NCBI GenBank assembly: GCA_035513575.1
Contig: DATKBW010000183.1
Span: 45,460-109,459 of the forward strand
Length of the DNA stretch: 64,000 bases
Reading direction: 5' to 3'
Source: JAHWKI01 sp035513575
GTDB taxonomy: Bacteria > Gemmatimonadota > Gemmatimonadetes > Longimicrobiales > RSA9
Part shown: positions 42,491-50,415 of the stretch, piece after piece
How the letters are laid out: the number at the start of each line of letters is the position of its first letter
How positions within the stretch are numbered: the first letter of the stretch is position 1
Notes under the pieces: generated by a model
What the model was told of the DNA's origin: nothing
The model's input: only the letters and a program-made list of their open reading frames with translations
Database searches by the model: none
Translations under genes and position numbers: made by a program

Positions 42491-45400
42491 ATGCTGAAGC
42501 GGGTCATCGAGTGGTCGGTCGAGAACAGACTGATCGTCCTGGTCGTCACGGCCTTCCTCGTGGCGGGCGGGATCGTGGCGCTGCAGCGGACGCCGCTCGA
42601 GGCGCTCCCGGACCTGTCCGACGTGCAGGTGATCGTCCAGACGGATTACGAGGGCCAGGCCCCGCAGATCGTCGAGGACCAGGTCACCTACCCCGTCGCC
42701 AGCGAGATGCTGAAGGTGCCGGGCGCCCAGACGGTGCGCGGTTACTCGTTCTTCGGCGTCTCGTTCGTCTACATCATCTTCGAGGACGGGACGGACCTCT
42801 ACTGGGCGCGGAGCCGCGTGCTGGAGTACCTGTCCGGGATCCGCGGCAAGCTGCCCCGGGGCGCGGAGGCGGCGCTCGGTCCGGACGCCACGGGGCTGGG
42901 CTGGGTCTACCAGTACGTGCTGGAGGACACGTCGGGGACGCTCGACCTGGCGGAGCTCCGCTCGATCCAGGACTGGTACCTCCGCTACCAGCTCACCTCC
43001 GTTCCCGGCGTGAGCGAGGTGGCGAGCGTGGGGGGGTTCGAGAAGACCTACGAGGTCACGGTGGACCCGGCCAGGCTGCGGGCCTTCGGCATCCCGATCG
43101 CGCGGGTCATGTCCGCCATCCAGGCGTCGAACCAGGACGTCGGGGCCATGATGATGGAGCTGTCCGAGCGCGAGTACATGGTACGGGGGCTCGGGTACCT
43201 CGAGAACGCGGAAGACATCGAGAACGTGGTGGTCGGCGCGACGGCGTCTGGCACGCCGATCCGCATCGCCGACGTGGCCAGGGTCCAGCTGAGCCCCGGC
43301 GTGCGGCGGGGGCTGGCGGACCTGGACGGCCGCGGGGACGTGGTGGGGGGCATCGTCGTCATGCGCTTCGGCGAGAACGCGCTGGCGACCATCGACCGCG
43401 TGAAGGAGAGGCTGGCGGAGGTCGAGGCCGGCCTCCCGCCGGGCGTCGTCGTGCGCCCCGTCTACGACCGGAGCGACCTGATCCACCGCGCCATCGGGAC
43501 CCTGCGCGAGAAGCTGCTGGAGGAGTCCATCGTGGTGGCGCTCGTGGCCATCCTCTTCCTCTTCCACGCCCGCAGCGCGCTCGTCGCGATCCTGACGCTG
43601 CCGGTGGGCATCCTGATGGCGTTCATCGTCATGCGGATGCTGGGGCTGGGTGCGGACATCATGAGCCTGGGCGGCATCGCCATCGCCATCGGCGCCATGA
43701 TCGATGCGGCCATCGTCATGATCGAGAACATGCACAAGCACCTCGAGCGCGACATCCTGGGCAAGCGGAAGCTGCTCCGGGCGGCGGGCCGGCCCGCGCC
43801 GGCGGACGATGGCGTGCTGCACACGAAGGAGCTGACCTCGGAGGAGCGGTGGGGCGCGGTGGTGCGCAGCGCGAAGGAGGTCGGGCCGGCGCTGTTCATC
43901 AGCCTCCTGATCATCACGGTGAGCTTCCTGCCCGTGTTCGCCCTCGAGGCCCAGGAGGGGCGGATGTTCAAGCCTCTCGCCTGGACCAAGACGCTGGCCA
44001 TGGCCGCCTCCAGCCTGCTGGCGCTGACCCTCGTGCCGGTGACCATGGGTCTGTTCATCCGCGGCCGGCTGTACGCGGAGCGGCGCAACCCGCTCTCCCG
44101 CGTGCTCATGAGCGGCTACCGCCCCGTCATCGAGTGGGTGCTGCGCTGGCGCTGGCCGGTGATCGGAGGGGCGGTCGCGGCCGTCGTCCTGACGTGGATC
44201 CCGTTCCAGCACATCGGCAGCGAGTTCATGCCGCGCCTGGACGAGGGCACCGTGCTCTACATGCCGACGACGCTGCCGGGAATCGGCGTCAGCAAGGCGG
44301 CCCAGACGCTCCAGCGGCAGGACAGCATCCTCAAGGCGATCCCGGAAGTCCGGAGCGTCTTCGGGAAGGCGGGTCGCGCCACGACGGCCACGGACCCTGC
44401 GGGGCTGGACATGTTCGAGACCACGATCGTGCTGGAGCCCGAGGAGGAGTGGCGGGACGGCATGACCATGGACCGGCTGGTCGAGGAGATGGACTCGCTC
44501 GTCCGGTTCCCGGGCATCACCAACTCGTGGACGATGCCCATCAGGGGCCGGATCGACATGCTGGCCACGGGGATCCGGACGCCGGTTGGCATCAAGATCT
44601 TCGGCCCCGACCTGGCCGAGCTCGAACGGATCGGCCGGGAGATCGAGTCGGCGATCGCCATGGTGCCGGGGACGCGTTCGGTCTTCGCGGAGCGCGCGGT
44701 GTCCGGGTACTACCTGGACGTCGACATCGACCGCGAGGCCGCCGCACGATACGGGCTCAACGTCCAGGACATCCAGATCGTGCTCGCCTCCGCGGTGGGC
44801 GGCATGACCATCACGCAGACGGTGGAGGGGCGGGAACGCTACGCGGTCCGGCTGCGCTACCCCCACGAGCTCCGGGACCAGCCCGAAAAGCTGGCGGACG
44901 TCCTGCTCCCCGTTTCACAGGGGCGTGCGTCCGAAGGCATCGCCGGCACGAGCGGGATGGTCATGGGGGGTGGAGGCGGGGCGGGACCGGGCCGCGCCCA
45001 GATCCCCCTCGGCCAGGTGGCGGCCATCCGACACGTGAGCGGCCCCATGGTGGTGAAGACCGAGGGCGCCTTTCCCACCGCGTGGGTGTACGTGGACGTG
45101 GAGGGCCGCGACATCGGCGGCTACGTCCGCGACGCCAGGGACATGGTCGAGGGCATGGTGGCGCTGCCCCCCGGGTACACCCTCCAGTGGTCCGGCCAGT
45201 ACGAGTACATGGAGCGGGCCAGGAAGAAGCTGGCGCTGGTCGTCCCGGCGACGCTCGTCATCATCTTCCTGCTCCTCTACTTCAACTTCCGGAGCGTCGC
45301 GGAGACCCTGATCGTCATGCTCTCCCTGCCCTTCTCGCTGGTGGGCGGCGTGCTGCTCATGGCGCTGCTGGGCTACCACTGGTCGGTGGCCACCGCCATC

Positions 45401-45820
45401 GGCTTCATCGCCCTCGCCGGGGTCGCCGCGGAGACGGGCGTGATCATGCTGATCTACCTGGACCACGCGTGGAAGGCGCGGGAGCACCAGGGCAGGCGCA
45501 CGCTCGGCGACCTCTACGAAGCGATCATGGAGGGCGCGGTGGAGCGCGTCCGCCCCAAGATGATGACCGTGACCGCCATCATCGCCGGGCTGCTCCCCAT
45601 CATGTGGGGCCACGGCACCGGCGCCAGCGTCATGAAGCGGATCGCGGCGCCCATGGTGGGCGGGATGGTGTCCTCCACGGTCCTCACCCTGATCGTGATC
45701 CCGGCGATCTACTCGCTCTGGCAGGAGTACCGGCTGCGCCGCCGGGCGGCAGAGGGGCAGCGGATCCCCGAGTCCGGGTGGTCCAGGTCCGGACCCGCCC
45801 CGGATCCACTTCGGGTTTGA
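42491..45820 (+). CDS. Heavy-metal efflux RND transporter (CusA/CzcA family)
   Basis: This 1109-residue proton-driven inner-membrane pump has twelve expected helices, in two halves each with a large periplasmic porter region. Helix 1 is followed by QRTPLEALPDLSDVQVIVQT, a heavy-metal-RND hallmark. Helix 4 contains the proton-relay acidic residues (GGIAIAIGAMIDAAIVMIEN). The sequence GRATTATDPAGLDMFETTIV is typical of CusA-like monovalent-metal pumps. Porter methionines are frequent, consistent with Cu(I)/Ag(I), but Zn/Co/Cd cannot be excluded. A Gly-rich insert (MVMGGGGGAGPGRAQ) sits in the second porter domain. A hairpin without a T run (45798-45830) overlaps the stop. Confidence 0.93.
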   Translation: MLKRVIEWSVENRLIVLVVTAFLVAGGIVALQRTPLEALPDLSDVQVIVQTDYEGQAPQIVEDQVTYPVASEMLKVPGAQTVRGYSFFGVSFVYIIFEDGTDLYWARSRVLEYLSGIRGKLPRGAEAALGPDATGLGWVYQYVLEDTSGTLDLAELRSIQDWYLRYQLTSVPGVSEVASVGGFEKTYEVTVDPARLRAFGIPIARVMSAIQASNQDVGAMMMELSEREYMVRGLGYLENAEDIENVVVGATASGTPIRIADVARVQLSPGVRRGLADLDGRGDVVGGIVVMRFGENALATIDRVKERLAEVEAGLPPGVVVRPVYDRSDLIHRAIGTLREKLLEESIVVALVAILFLFHARSALVAILTLPVGILMAFIVMRMLGLGADIMSLGGIAIAIGAMIDAAIVMIENMHKHLERDILGKRKLLRAAGRPAPADDGVLHTKELTSEERWGAVVRSAKEVGPALFISLLIITVSFLPVFALEAQEGRMFKPLAWTKTLAMAASSLLALTLVPVTMGLFIRGRLYAERRNPLSRVLMSGYRPVIEWVLRWRWPVIGGAVAAVVLTWIPFQHIGSEFMPRLDEGTVLYMPTTLPGIGVSKAAQTLQRQDSILKAIPEVRSVFGKAGRATTATDPAGLDMFETTIVLEPEEEWRDGMTMDRLVEEMDSLVRFPGITNSWTMPIRGRIDMLATGIRTPVGIKIFGPDLAELERIGREIESAIAMVPGTRSVFAERAVSGYYLDVDIDREAAARYGLNVQDIQIVLASAVGGMTITQTVEGRERYAVRLRYPHELRDQPEKLADVLLPVSQGRASEGIAGTSGMVMGGGGGAGPGRAQIPLGQVAAIRHVSGPMVVKTEGAFPTAWVYVDVEGRDIGGYVRDARDMVEGMVALPPGYTLQWSGQYEYMERARKKLALVVPATLVIIFLLLYFNFRSVAETLIVMLSLPFSLVGGVLLMALLGYHWSVATAIGFIALAGVAAETGVIMLIYLDHAWKAREHQGRRTLGDLYEAIMEGAVERVRPKMMTVTAIIAGLLPIMWGHGTGASVMKRIAAPMVGGMVSSTVLTLIVIPAIYSLWQEYRLRRRAAEGQRIPESGWSRSGPAPDPLRV

Positions 45821-45907
45821 GGGTCCGGGGCGCAAAACGCGGTCAGTGGGTTCAGGTGTTCTTCGGCCCCGGCCATCCTGGGGGGATCGTGCTGGCCGTC
45901 GCCTCCT

Positions 45908-46474
45908 TCAGCGCCGTCGCTGCGACAATACTTTGACACGAGCGACGTTCTTCTTCCCACGAGCGGCCTTGACCAGGGACTCCCAGTCATCCGGCGGGTT
46001 CCCCGAAGCCAGCATCGACGCGAAGACGGCGTACGCGTCTGTTTCGGCGCCGTACGTCCTGAGGGACTGTTCATCGTTCACCCAGGCGAGAACGATGATC
46101 CTCGCCCCGCTGTGATACCGGTAGAACAACCGATACCGTCCATTGCCGGTCTTGCCCCGAAACCAGTGCTTCCGGTCATCGCCCAAAGTCCCGCCGTGCC
46201 GGAAGGCGGAGCTTCCTGGATCGCCAGGTATCTTCTCGAAGGCGAGGTCGAGGAGATGGGCCAGCAGCTTCGCGTTACCGCTCGGCGGGGCTGCAGGATC
46301 TTCCGTGCGCTCCGCCTCGACCGCAGACACCAGGCGCTCCATCTGGTCAAGGAAGAGGGCGTGGCCCAGGACCGTCCAGCCGTTCACCCGGACAGCTCCC
46401 TCAACGGGCGCCGCGGCCGCTGCCTTCGGGCGTTCGCCTTTGCGGCGATCCCTGTTGCCTCTTCGGTCCCCCAC
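45908..46474 (-). CDS. yhaV: YhaV-family toxin (ribosome-dependent RNase) of a PrlF-YhaV module
   Basis: This ~188-residue protein matches YhaV by VNGWTVLGHALFLDQMERLV, by SSAFRHGGTLGDDRKHW, by GRYRLFYRYHSGARIIVLAW, by VNDEQSLRTYGAETDAYAVF and by GNPPDDWESLVKAARG. In E. coli YhaV is a translation-dependent endoribonuclease neutralised by PrlF. The GTG at 46474 is the in-frame start; a ~27-residue basic N-terminal extension precedes the conserved VNGW, so an internal GTG closer to it is possible. It lies 22 bases after the prlF stop. Codon use and base composition are less GC-rich than in neighbours, suggesting transfer. Confidence 0.87.
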   Translation of the reverse strand: MGDRRGNRDRRKGERPKAAAAAPVEGAVRVNGWTVLGHALFLDQMERLVSAVEAERTEDPAAPPSGNAKLLAHLLDLAFEKIPGDPGSSAFRHGGTLGDDRKHWFRGKTGNGRYRLFYRYHSGARIIVLAWVNDEQSLRTYGAETDAYAVFASMLASGNPPDDWESLVKAARGKKNVARVKVLSQRRR

Positions 46475-46496
46475 TGAGAGCCCGCAACTCCAGCGG

Positions 46497-46820
46497 CTAG
46501 AGCGCCGTCACACCGTCGATGGGGCTATCGTGGTCGATCTCAATCCCCTCCGTGATCGCGCGGGCCCGCTCAAGGAGCGAGTGAGGGAATGGGGCCACGT
46601 GTTCCGCCTTCTCGATCGAAGCCGTCAGCATCCCAAGGAACCGCTCGAGGACAGGATCGTCGACCTCTGCCACTGCCGAGGCGTTCACCAGCTTCACTTC
46701 GTCGCCCTGAATGATGTACCCGAGACGCTCGCCGGGACGAAGGCCAAGGGCCGCGCGCACACCGGCTGGCACCGTCGTCTGCGAACGCTCCGTGATCTTG
46801 CTGGTCAGCATCCCTGGCAT
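46497..46820 (-). CDS. prlF: PrlF-family antitoxin (AbrB/SpoVT fold)
   Basis: This 107-residue protein opens with an AbrB-type swapped-hairpin DNA-binding domain (MLTSKITERSQTTVPAGVRA, ALGLRPGERLGYIIQGDEVK). An acidic C-terminal half (DDPVLERFLGMLTASIEK) probably wraps the toxin. The ATG at 46820 has AGGGGG four bases ahead. PrlF-type antitoxins repress their own operon. Stacked inverted repeats lie immediately upstream (46837-46880). The order antitoxin-toxin is the classic arrangement. Confidence 0.85.
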   Translation of the reverse strand: MPGMLTSKITERSQTTVPAGVRAALGLRPGERLGYIIQGDEVKLVNASAVAEVDDPVLERFLGMLTASIEKAEHVAPFPHSLLERARAITEGIEIDHDSPIDGVTAL

Positions 46821-46836
46821 AACGCCCCCTAGATAC

Positions 46837-46880
46837 AATGCGTTTGCATTACGGTAATGCATATGGCTTGCCAGGGCAAG
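46837..46880. promoter_or_regulatory. Stacked inverted repeats upstream of prlF-yhaV
   Basis: Three inverted repeats are packed in 44 bases: AATGC-N4-GCATT (46837-46850), GCATTAC-G-GTAATGC (46846-46860, perfect) and CTTGCC-N2-GGCAAG (46867-46880). The first two share a GCATT arm. The start codon of prlF is 16 bases away on the minus strand. The DNA is AT-richer than its surroundings. This is a strong candidate operator/promoter for autoregulation; I cannot fix the -10/-35. Confidence 0.65.
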
Positions 46881-46986
46881 GCCGGTGGATTGATTCAGGG
46901 CGGACCCGCCGAAGAATGGTGCCGGGGAGTTGAAGTCGGAGTCCTCCGCCCGCACTCGATGCTGTCGGCGGCACCGTCCCCGGATC

Positions 46987-47544
46987 TTACCCCTTCGTCA
47001 GCCCGAGCTCAGCGCCGATTCCCCGCATGGCTTCTATGACATTGGCGATGTGCTGGTCGAGATCGAGACCGATGAGCGCGGCCCCCTGATGCACGCTGTC
47101 GCGGTCCACGCCCGCGGCGAACGTGGGGTCCTTGAGCTTCTTCTTGACCGACCTGGGGGCGAGGTCGTCGATGCCGTTCGGCCGGACGAGGGACGCGGCG
47201 GTGATCATGCCGGTCAGCTCATCGCAGGCGACGAGGTGGCGGTCCAGCGGCGTCTCCGGCGCCACGCCGGTGAAGTCGGAGCGGTGGGCGAGGATGGCGT
47301 GGAGCACGTCCTCGGGGTAGCCCTTCTCCCGGAGCGCGTCGACGGCGCGGAGCGGGTGCTCGGCGGGGTGCTTCTCCCAGTCCAGGTCGTGGAGCAGCCC
47401 GGCCAGCGCCCAGCGCTCCTCGTCCTCGCCGCTCCGCCGCGCGTACCAGCGCACGGCGGCCTCCACCGCGAGCATGTGCTTGCGGAGGTTCTCGTTCTCG
47501 ACCCACTCCTTCAACAGAGCGAGCGCCTCATCCCTCGTCGGCAT
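46987..47544 (-). CDS. HD-domain hydrolase
   Basis: This 185-residue protein has an HD metal-dependent phosphohydrolase domain: HMLAVEAAVRWYARRSGEDE, then LAGLLHDLDWEKHPAEHPLR with the His-Asp pair, and LAHRSDFTG. The later ACDELTGMITAASLVRP is a family-typical segment. It would hydrolyse a phosphomonoester, possibly a nucleotide; specificity is unknown. The ATG at 47544 has GAGGGA seven bases ahead; longer starts would add Pro-rich sequence. It lies between the toxin-antitoxin module and the DUF255 gene. Confidence 0.86.
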   Translation of the reverse strand: MPTRDEALALLKEWVENENLRKHMLAVEAAVRWYARRSGEDEERWALAGLLHDLDWEKHPAEHPLRAVDALREKGYPEDVLHAILAHRSDFTGVAPETPLDRHLVACDELTGMITAASLVRPNGIDDLAPRSVKKKLKDPTFAAGVDRDSVHQGAALIGLDLDQHIANVIEAMRGIGAELGLTKG

Positions 47545-47629
47545 GGTCGGTCCCTCGATCGGTGGCATCGGTCCGGGCGCAACATGGGGTGCCGGCGGCG
47601 GGTGGTCAAAGCGGGCGAGGGGCATGCGC

Positions 47630-49705
47630 TCAGCCGCGGAACTCCCGGAGCAGGGTCGCGAGCTCCGCCGGGTCGCTCACCGGCGCCGCGCAGGTGCGGC
47701 CCGCGCACACGTAGGCGCGGGGCGCGTCCCCCGTCAGCATGGCGACGACGGCGGCGGGCAGGCGGTCGGGGTCGGCGGTCCCCGGCGCGAACCAGCGCAG
47801 GACGGTGCCCGGCCGGTAGGCGGCGAGGGCGGCGGCGCGGAGGGGCCCGCCAGGCTCCTCGACGACCACGACGGTGGTGACGGGCCGCGTCACCCATCGG
47901 AACGCGCGGAAGTAGGAGGCGGCGTTGGGCGCGAACCGGGGCGCGGATCCGGCGAACGCCCGGAGGATGCCGGTGGCGGCGGTGTGGGCGTCGTCGTCGT
48001 GGCCGAGGGCGGCGATCCGGGCCAGGGCCAGCGCGGCGATGGCGTTGGCGGCCGGCTCCGGGGAGTCGGTGATGTCGAGGCGCGCCTCCCCCAGGACCCC
48101 GACCTCCGGGGGGGCGGCATCGATGGGTGTGTCGCGGAGCGCGCCGCTCTCGTGGGCGAAGCGGTCGCGCATGACCACCGTCAGGGCGGCGGCGCGCTCC
48201 AGCCAGAGGTCCTCCCCCGTCCATTCGTGGAGGTCGAGGCAGGCCTCCGCGCAGTAGGCCTGGTCGGCGAGGAAGACGCCGGCGCCGGGATCCCCCAGCC
48301 GGTGGACGAGGCCGCGGCCGTCCCGCCAGCCCTCGCGCCAGACCCGCTCCATGGCCCGGACCGCGGCCGCGCCGGCCGTGGGGAGTCCCGCGTGCCGGGC
48401 CGCGGCCACGTGGCCGGACGCCACCAGCCCGGTCCAGCCGGCGTACAGCGTCTCGTCCACGTACGGGCGGGGGCGCCGGTCCCGGACCCGCTCGAGGAGG
48501 GTGCGGGCCCGGCGGAGGTCGGCGCTCACCGCCTCCGGGTCGCGCCCGAGCCGCCGCGCGACGTCCTCCGCGGGCATGGCGCGGAAGAGCACGTGCCGCA
48601 GGGGGTCGAGGTGCATGGCCCCGGCCGGTTCGCGCAGCCCCCAGTGGAGGATGGCGGCCTCCGCCGCGGCCTCCTCGCCGGACAGGGCGTCGCGCACCTC
48701 CGCCTCGGTCCAGGTCCAGTAGTCTCCGTCGTCGTCGAAGCCGATGTCGGCGTCCTGGGAGGCCGGGAATCCGCCGGCCCGGACCAGGTCGGGCGCGACG
48801 TCGTCGTACCAGGCGACGATCCCCGCCGCCGCCTCGCGCAGCTCCGCGCTCCCCAGCGCCGCCGCCGCCCGGGCGTACACGGCGAGCAGGGGCCCGTTGT
48901 CGGCCGCCATCTTCTCGAAGTGGGGGATGATCCAGCGCGCGTCCACGGAGTAGCGGTGGAAGCCGCCCCCCAGCTGGTCGTGGAATCCGCCCCGCGCCAT
49001 GGCGAGGAGGGACTCCTCGACGACGCGCCTGGCCCAGCCCGTCCCGTCTTCCACCCACGTCTCCAGCAGCAGCTCCAGCCCGCCCGGGTTGGGGAACTTG
49101 GGCGCGCGGCCGAAGCCGCCGTGGCGGAAGTCGAACGCGTCCGCCAGCGCCCCGGCGGCGTGGTCGAGGAGGTCCGGGTCCAGCTCGCCCGGGCTCGCCT
49201 CCGCGGTGAGCGTCTCGACGAGCCGCTCGCGGACCGCGCCCGCCACCCGCTCCGCCCGTTCCCGCTCCTCCGCCCACACCCGGGCCACCTCCCGGAGCAC
49301 GCGCCGGAAGGACGGCCGGCCGTGCGCTTCCTCCGGGGGGAAGTACGTGCCGCCGTGGAAAACCTCGCCCTCGGGCGTGAGGAAGGCGGTCAGGGGCCAG
49401 CCGCCCTGCCCGCTGATGGCCTGGATGGCCCGCTGGTAGCGGGCGTCCACGTCGGGCCGCTCGTCGCGGTCCACCTTCACGGGCACGTAGAGCTCGTTGA
49501 TGAGTGCCGCCGTGTCGGCGTCCTCGTAGCTCTCCCGGTCCATCACGTGGCACCAGTGGCACCACACGGCCCCGATGTCGAGGAGGATCGGACGCCCCTC
49601 GGCCCGGGCGCGCGCGAACGCGGCATCGCCCCACGGCATCCAGGCCACGGGCTGGGTGGCGCCATGCTGGAGGAACGGGCTCGCGGAGGTGCTGAGGTCT
49701 GCCAT
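47630..49705 (-). CDS. DUF255 thioredoxin-like / six-hairpin glycosidase-like protein (YyaL type)
   Basis: This 691-residue protein has an N-terminal thioredoxin-fold domain with CHWCH in LDIGAVWCHWCHVMDRESYE, and GQGGWPLTAFLTPEGEVFHG. A large alpha/alpha-barrel part follows (FGRAPKFPNPGGLELLLETW, GGGFHRYSVDARWIIPHFEK, MAADNGPLLAVYARA). The family (bacterial YyaL, human SPATA20) has no settled biochemical function, although redox and sugar-binding roles have been suggested from its folds. The ATG at 49705 gives the typical N-terminus but has no clear ribosome site. It lies 11 bases after nth on the same strand. Confidence 0.88.
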   Translation of the reverse strand: MADLSTSASPFLQHGATQPVAWMPWGDAAFARARAEGRPILLDIGAVWCHWCHVMDRESYEDADTAALINELYVPVKVDRDERPDVDARYQRAIQAISGQGGWPLTAFLTPEGEVFHGGTYFPPEEAHGRPSFRRVLREVARVWAEERERAERVAGAVRERLVETLTAEASPGELDPDLLDHAAGALADAFDFRHGGFGRAPKFPNPGGLELLLETWVEDGTGWARRVVEESLLAMARGGFHDQLGGGFHRYSVDARWIIPHFEKMAADNGPLLAVYARAAAALGSAELREAAAGIVAWYDDVAPDLVRAGGFPASQDADIGFDDDGDYWTWTEAEVRDALSGEEAAAEAAILHWGLREPAGAMHLDPLRHVLFRAMPAEDVARRLGRDPEAVSADLRRARTLLERVRDRRPRPYVDETLYAGWTGLVASGHVAAARHAGLPTAGAAAVRAMERVWREGWRDGRGLVHRLGDPGAGVFLADQAYCAEACLDLHEWTGEDLWLERAAALTVVMRDRFAHESGALRDTPIDAAPPEVGVLGEARLDITDSPEPAANAIAALALARIAALGHDDDAHTAATGILRAFAGSAPRFAPNAASYFRAFRWVTRPVTTVVVVEEPGGPLRAAALAAYRPGTVLRWFAPGTADPDRLPAAVVAMLTGDAPRAYVCAGRTCAAPVSDPAELATLLREFRG

Positions 49706-49716
49706 GGCGGTGTGCG

Positions 49717-50415
49717 CTACACCCGGCTCGCCGGACAGATCTCGTGCAGGACACACCGTCCACACAGCGGCGTGGGGGCCTTGCACACCGCGCGGCCATG
49801 GTAGATGAACAGGTGCGGGAGGTCGGTCCAGTCTTCCCGGGGGACGAGCTTCATGAGGTCCCGCTCGATCTTCTCGGGGTCGGTGTGCGCGGTGAGCCCG
49901 AGGCGCCCCGAGAGTCGCTTCACGTGCGTGTCCACCACCACGCCCTCGTTGCGGCCGAACGCGTTGCCCAGCACGACGTTGGCCGTCTTCCGCCCCACGC
50001 CGGGCAGCTTCACGAGCTGCGCCATCACAGCGGGCACCTCGCCGCCGTGCCGCGCCACCAGCGCCTCCGCCATGCCCAGCAGGCTCTTCGTCTTCTGCCG
50101 GAAGAAGCCGGTGGAGCGGATGATCTCCTCCACGTCCTCCGTTCGCGCACCGGCCAGGTCGCGGGGGGACGGATAGGCCGCGAACAATCCCGGCGTCACC
50201 AGGTTCACCCGCTCGTCGGTGCACTGCGCCGACAGGATCGTGGCGGTGAGGAGCTCGTAGGCGTTCCGGTGGTCCAGCGACGTGTGCGCGTCCGGGTACG
50301 CCTCCCGGAGACGGCGGATGATCTCCTCGACCCGCGCCCCCCGCTGCGTTCCGGTCTCGCCCACGAAGCGCCGCCCCGCCGCGGTCTTCGCCGTCTTCCG
50401 CCTCGTCTCGCTCAT
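49717..50415 (-). CDS. nth: Endonuclease III
   Basis: This 232-residue bifunctional DNA glycosylase/AP-lyase removes oxidised pyrimidines in base-excision repair. The helix-hairpin-helix with the catalytic Lys is LVKLPGVGRKTANVVLGNAF. The catalytic Asp is in GVVVDTHVKRLSGRLGL. The [4Fe-4S] cluster ligands are C-x6-C-x2-C-x5-C near the end (CKAPTPLCGRCVLHEIC). The N-terminal ~25 basic residues are longer than in E. coli. Its ATG overlaps the PolX-like gene stop (ATGA), linking two repair genes. Confidence 0.95.
   Translation of the reverse strand: MSETRRKTAKTAAGRRFVGETGTQRGARVEEIIRRLREAYPDAHTSLDHRNAYELLTATILSAQCTDERVNLVTPGLFAAYPSPRDLAGARTEDVEEIIRSTGFFRQKTKSLLGMAEALVARHGGEVPAVMAQLVKLPGVGRKTANVVLGNAFGRNEGVVVDTHVKRLSGRLGLTAHTDPEKIERDLMKLVPREDWTDLPHLFIYHGRAVCKAPTPLCGRCVLHEICPASRV

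Noticed and set aside
42452..44866. 800-codon frame antisense to the RND pump
   Set aside because: His/Arg/Gln-rich and without motifs. The RND gene on the other strand is unambiguous.
45798..45830. Hairpin CCCCGGATCC / GGTCCGGGG at the end of the RND gene
   Set aside because: The stem overlaps the stop codon and has no T run after it. A terminator is possible but not supported.
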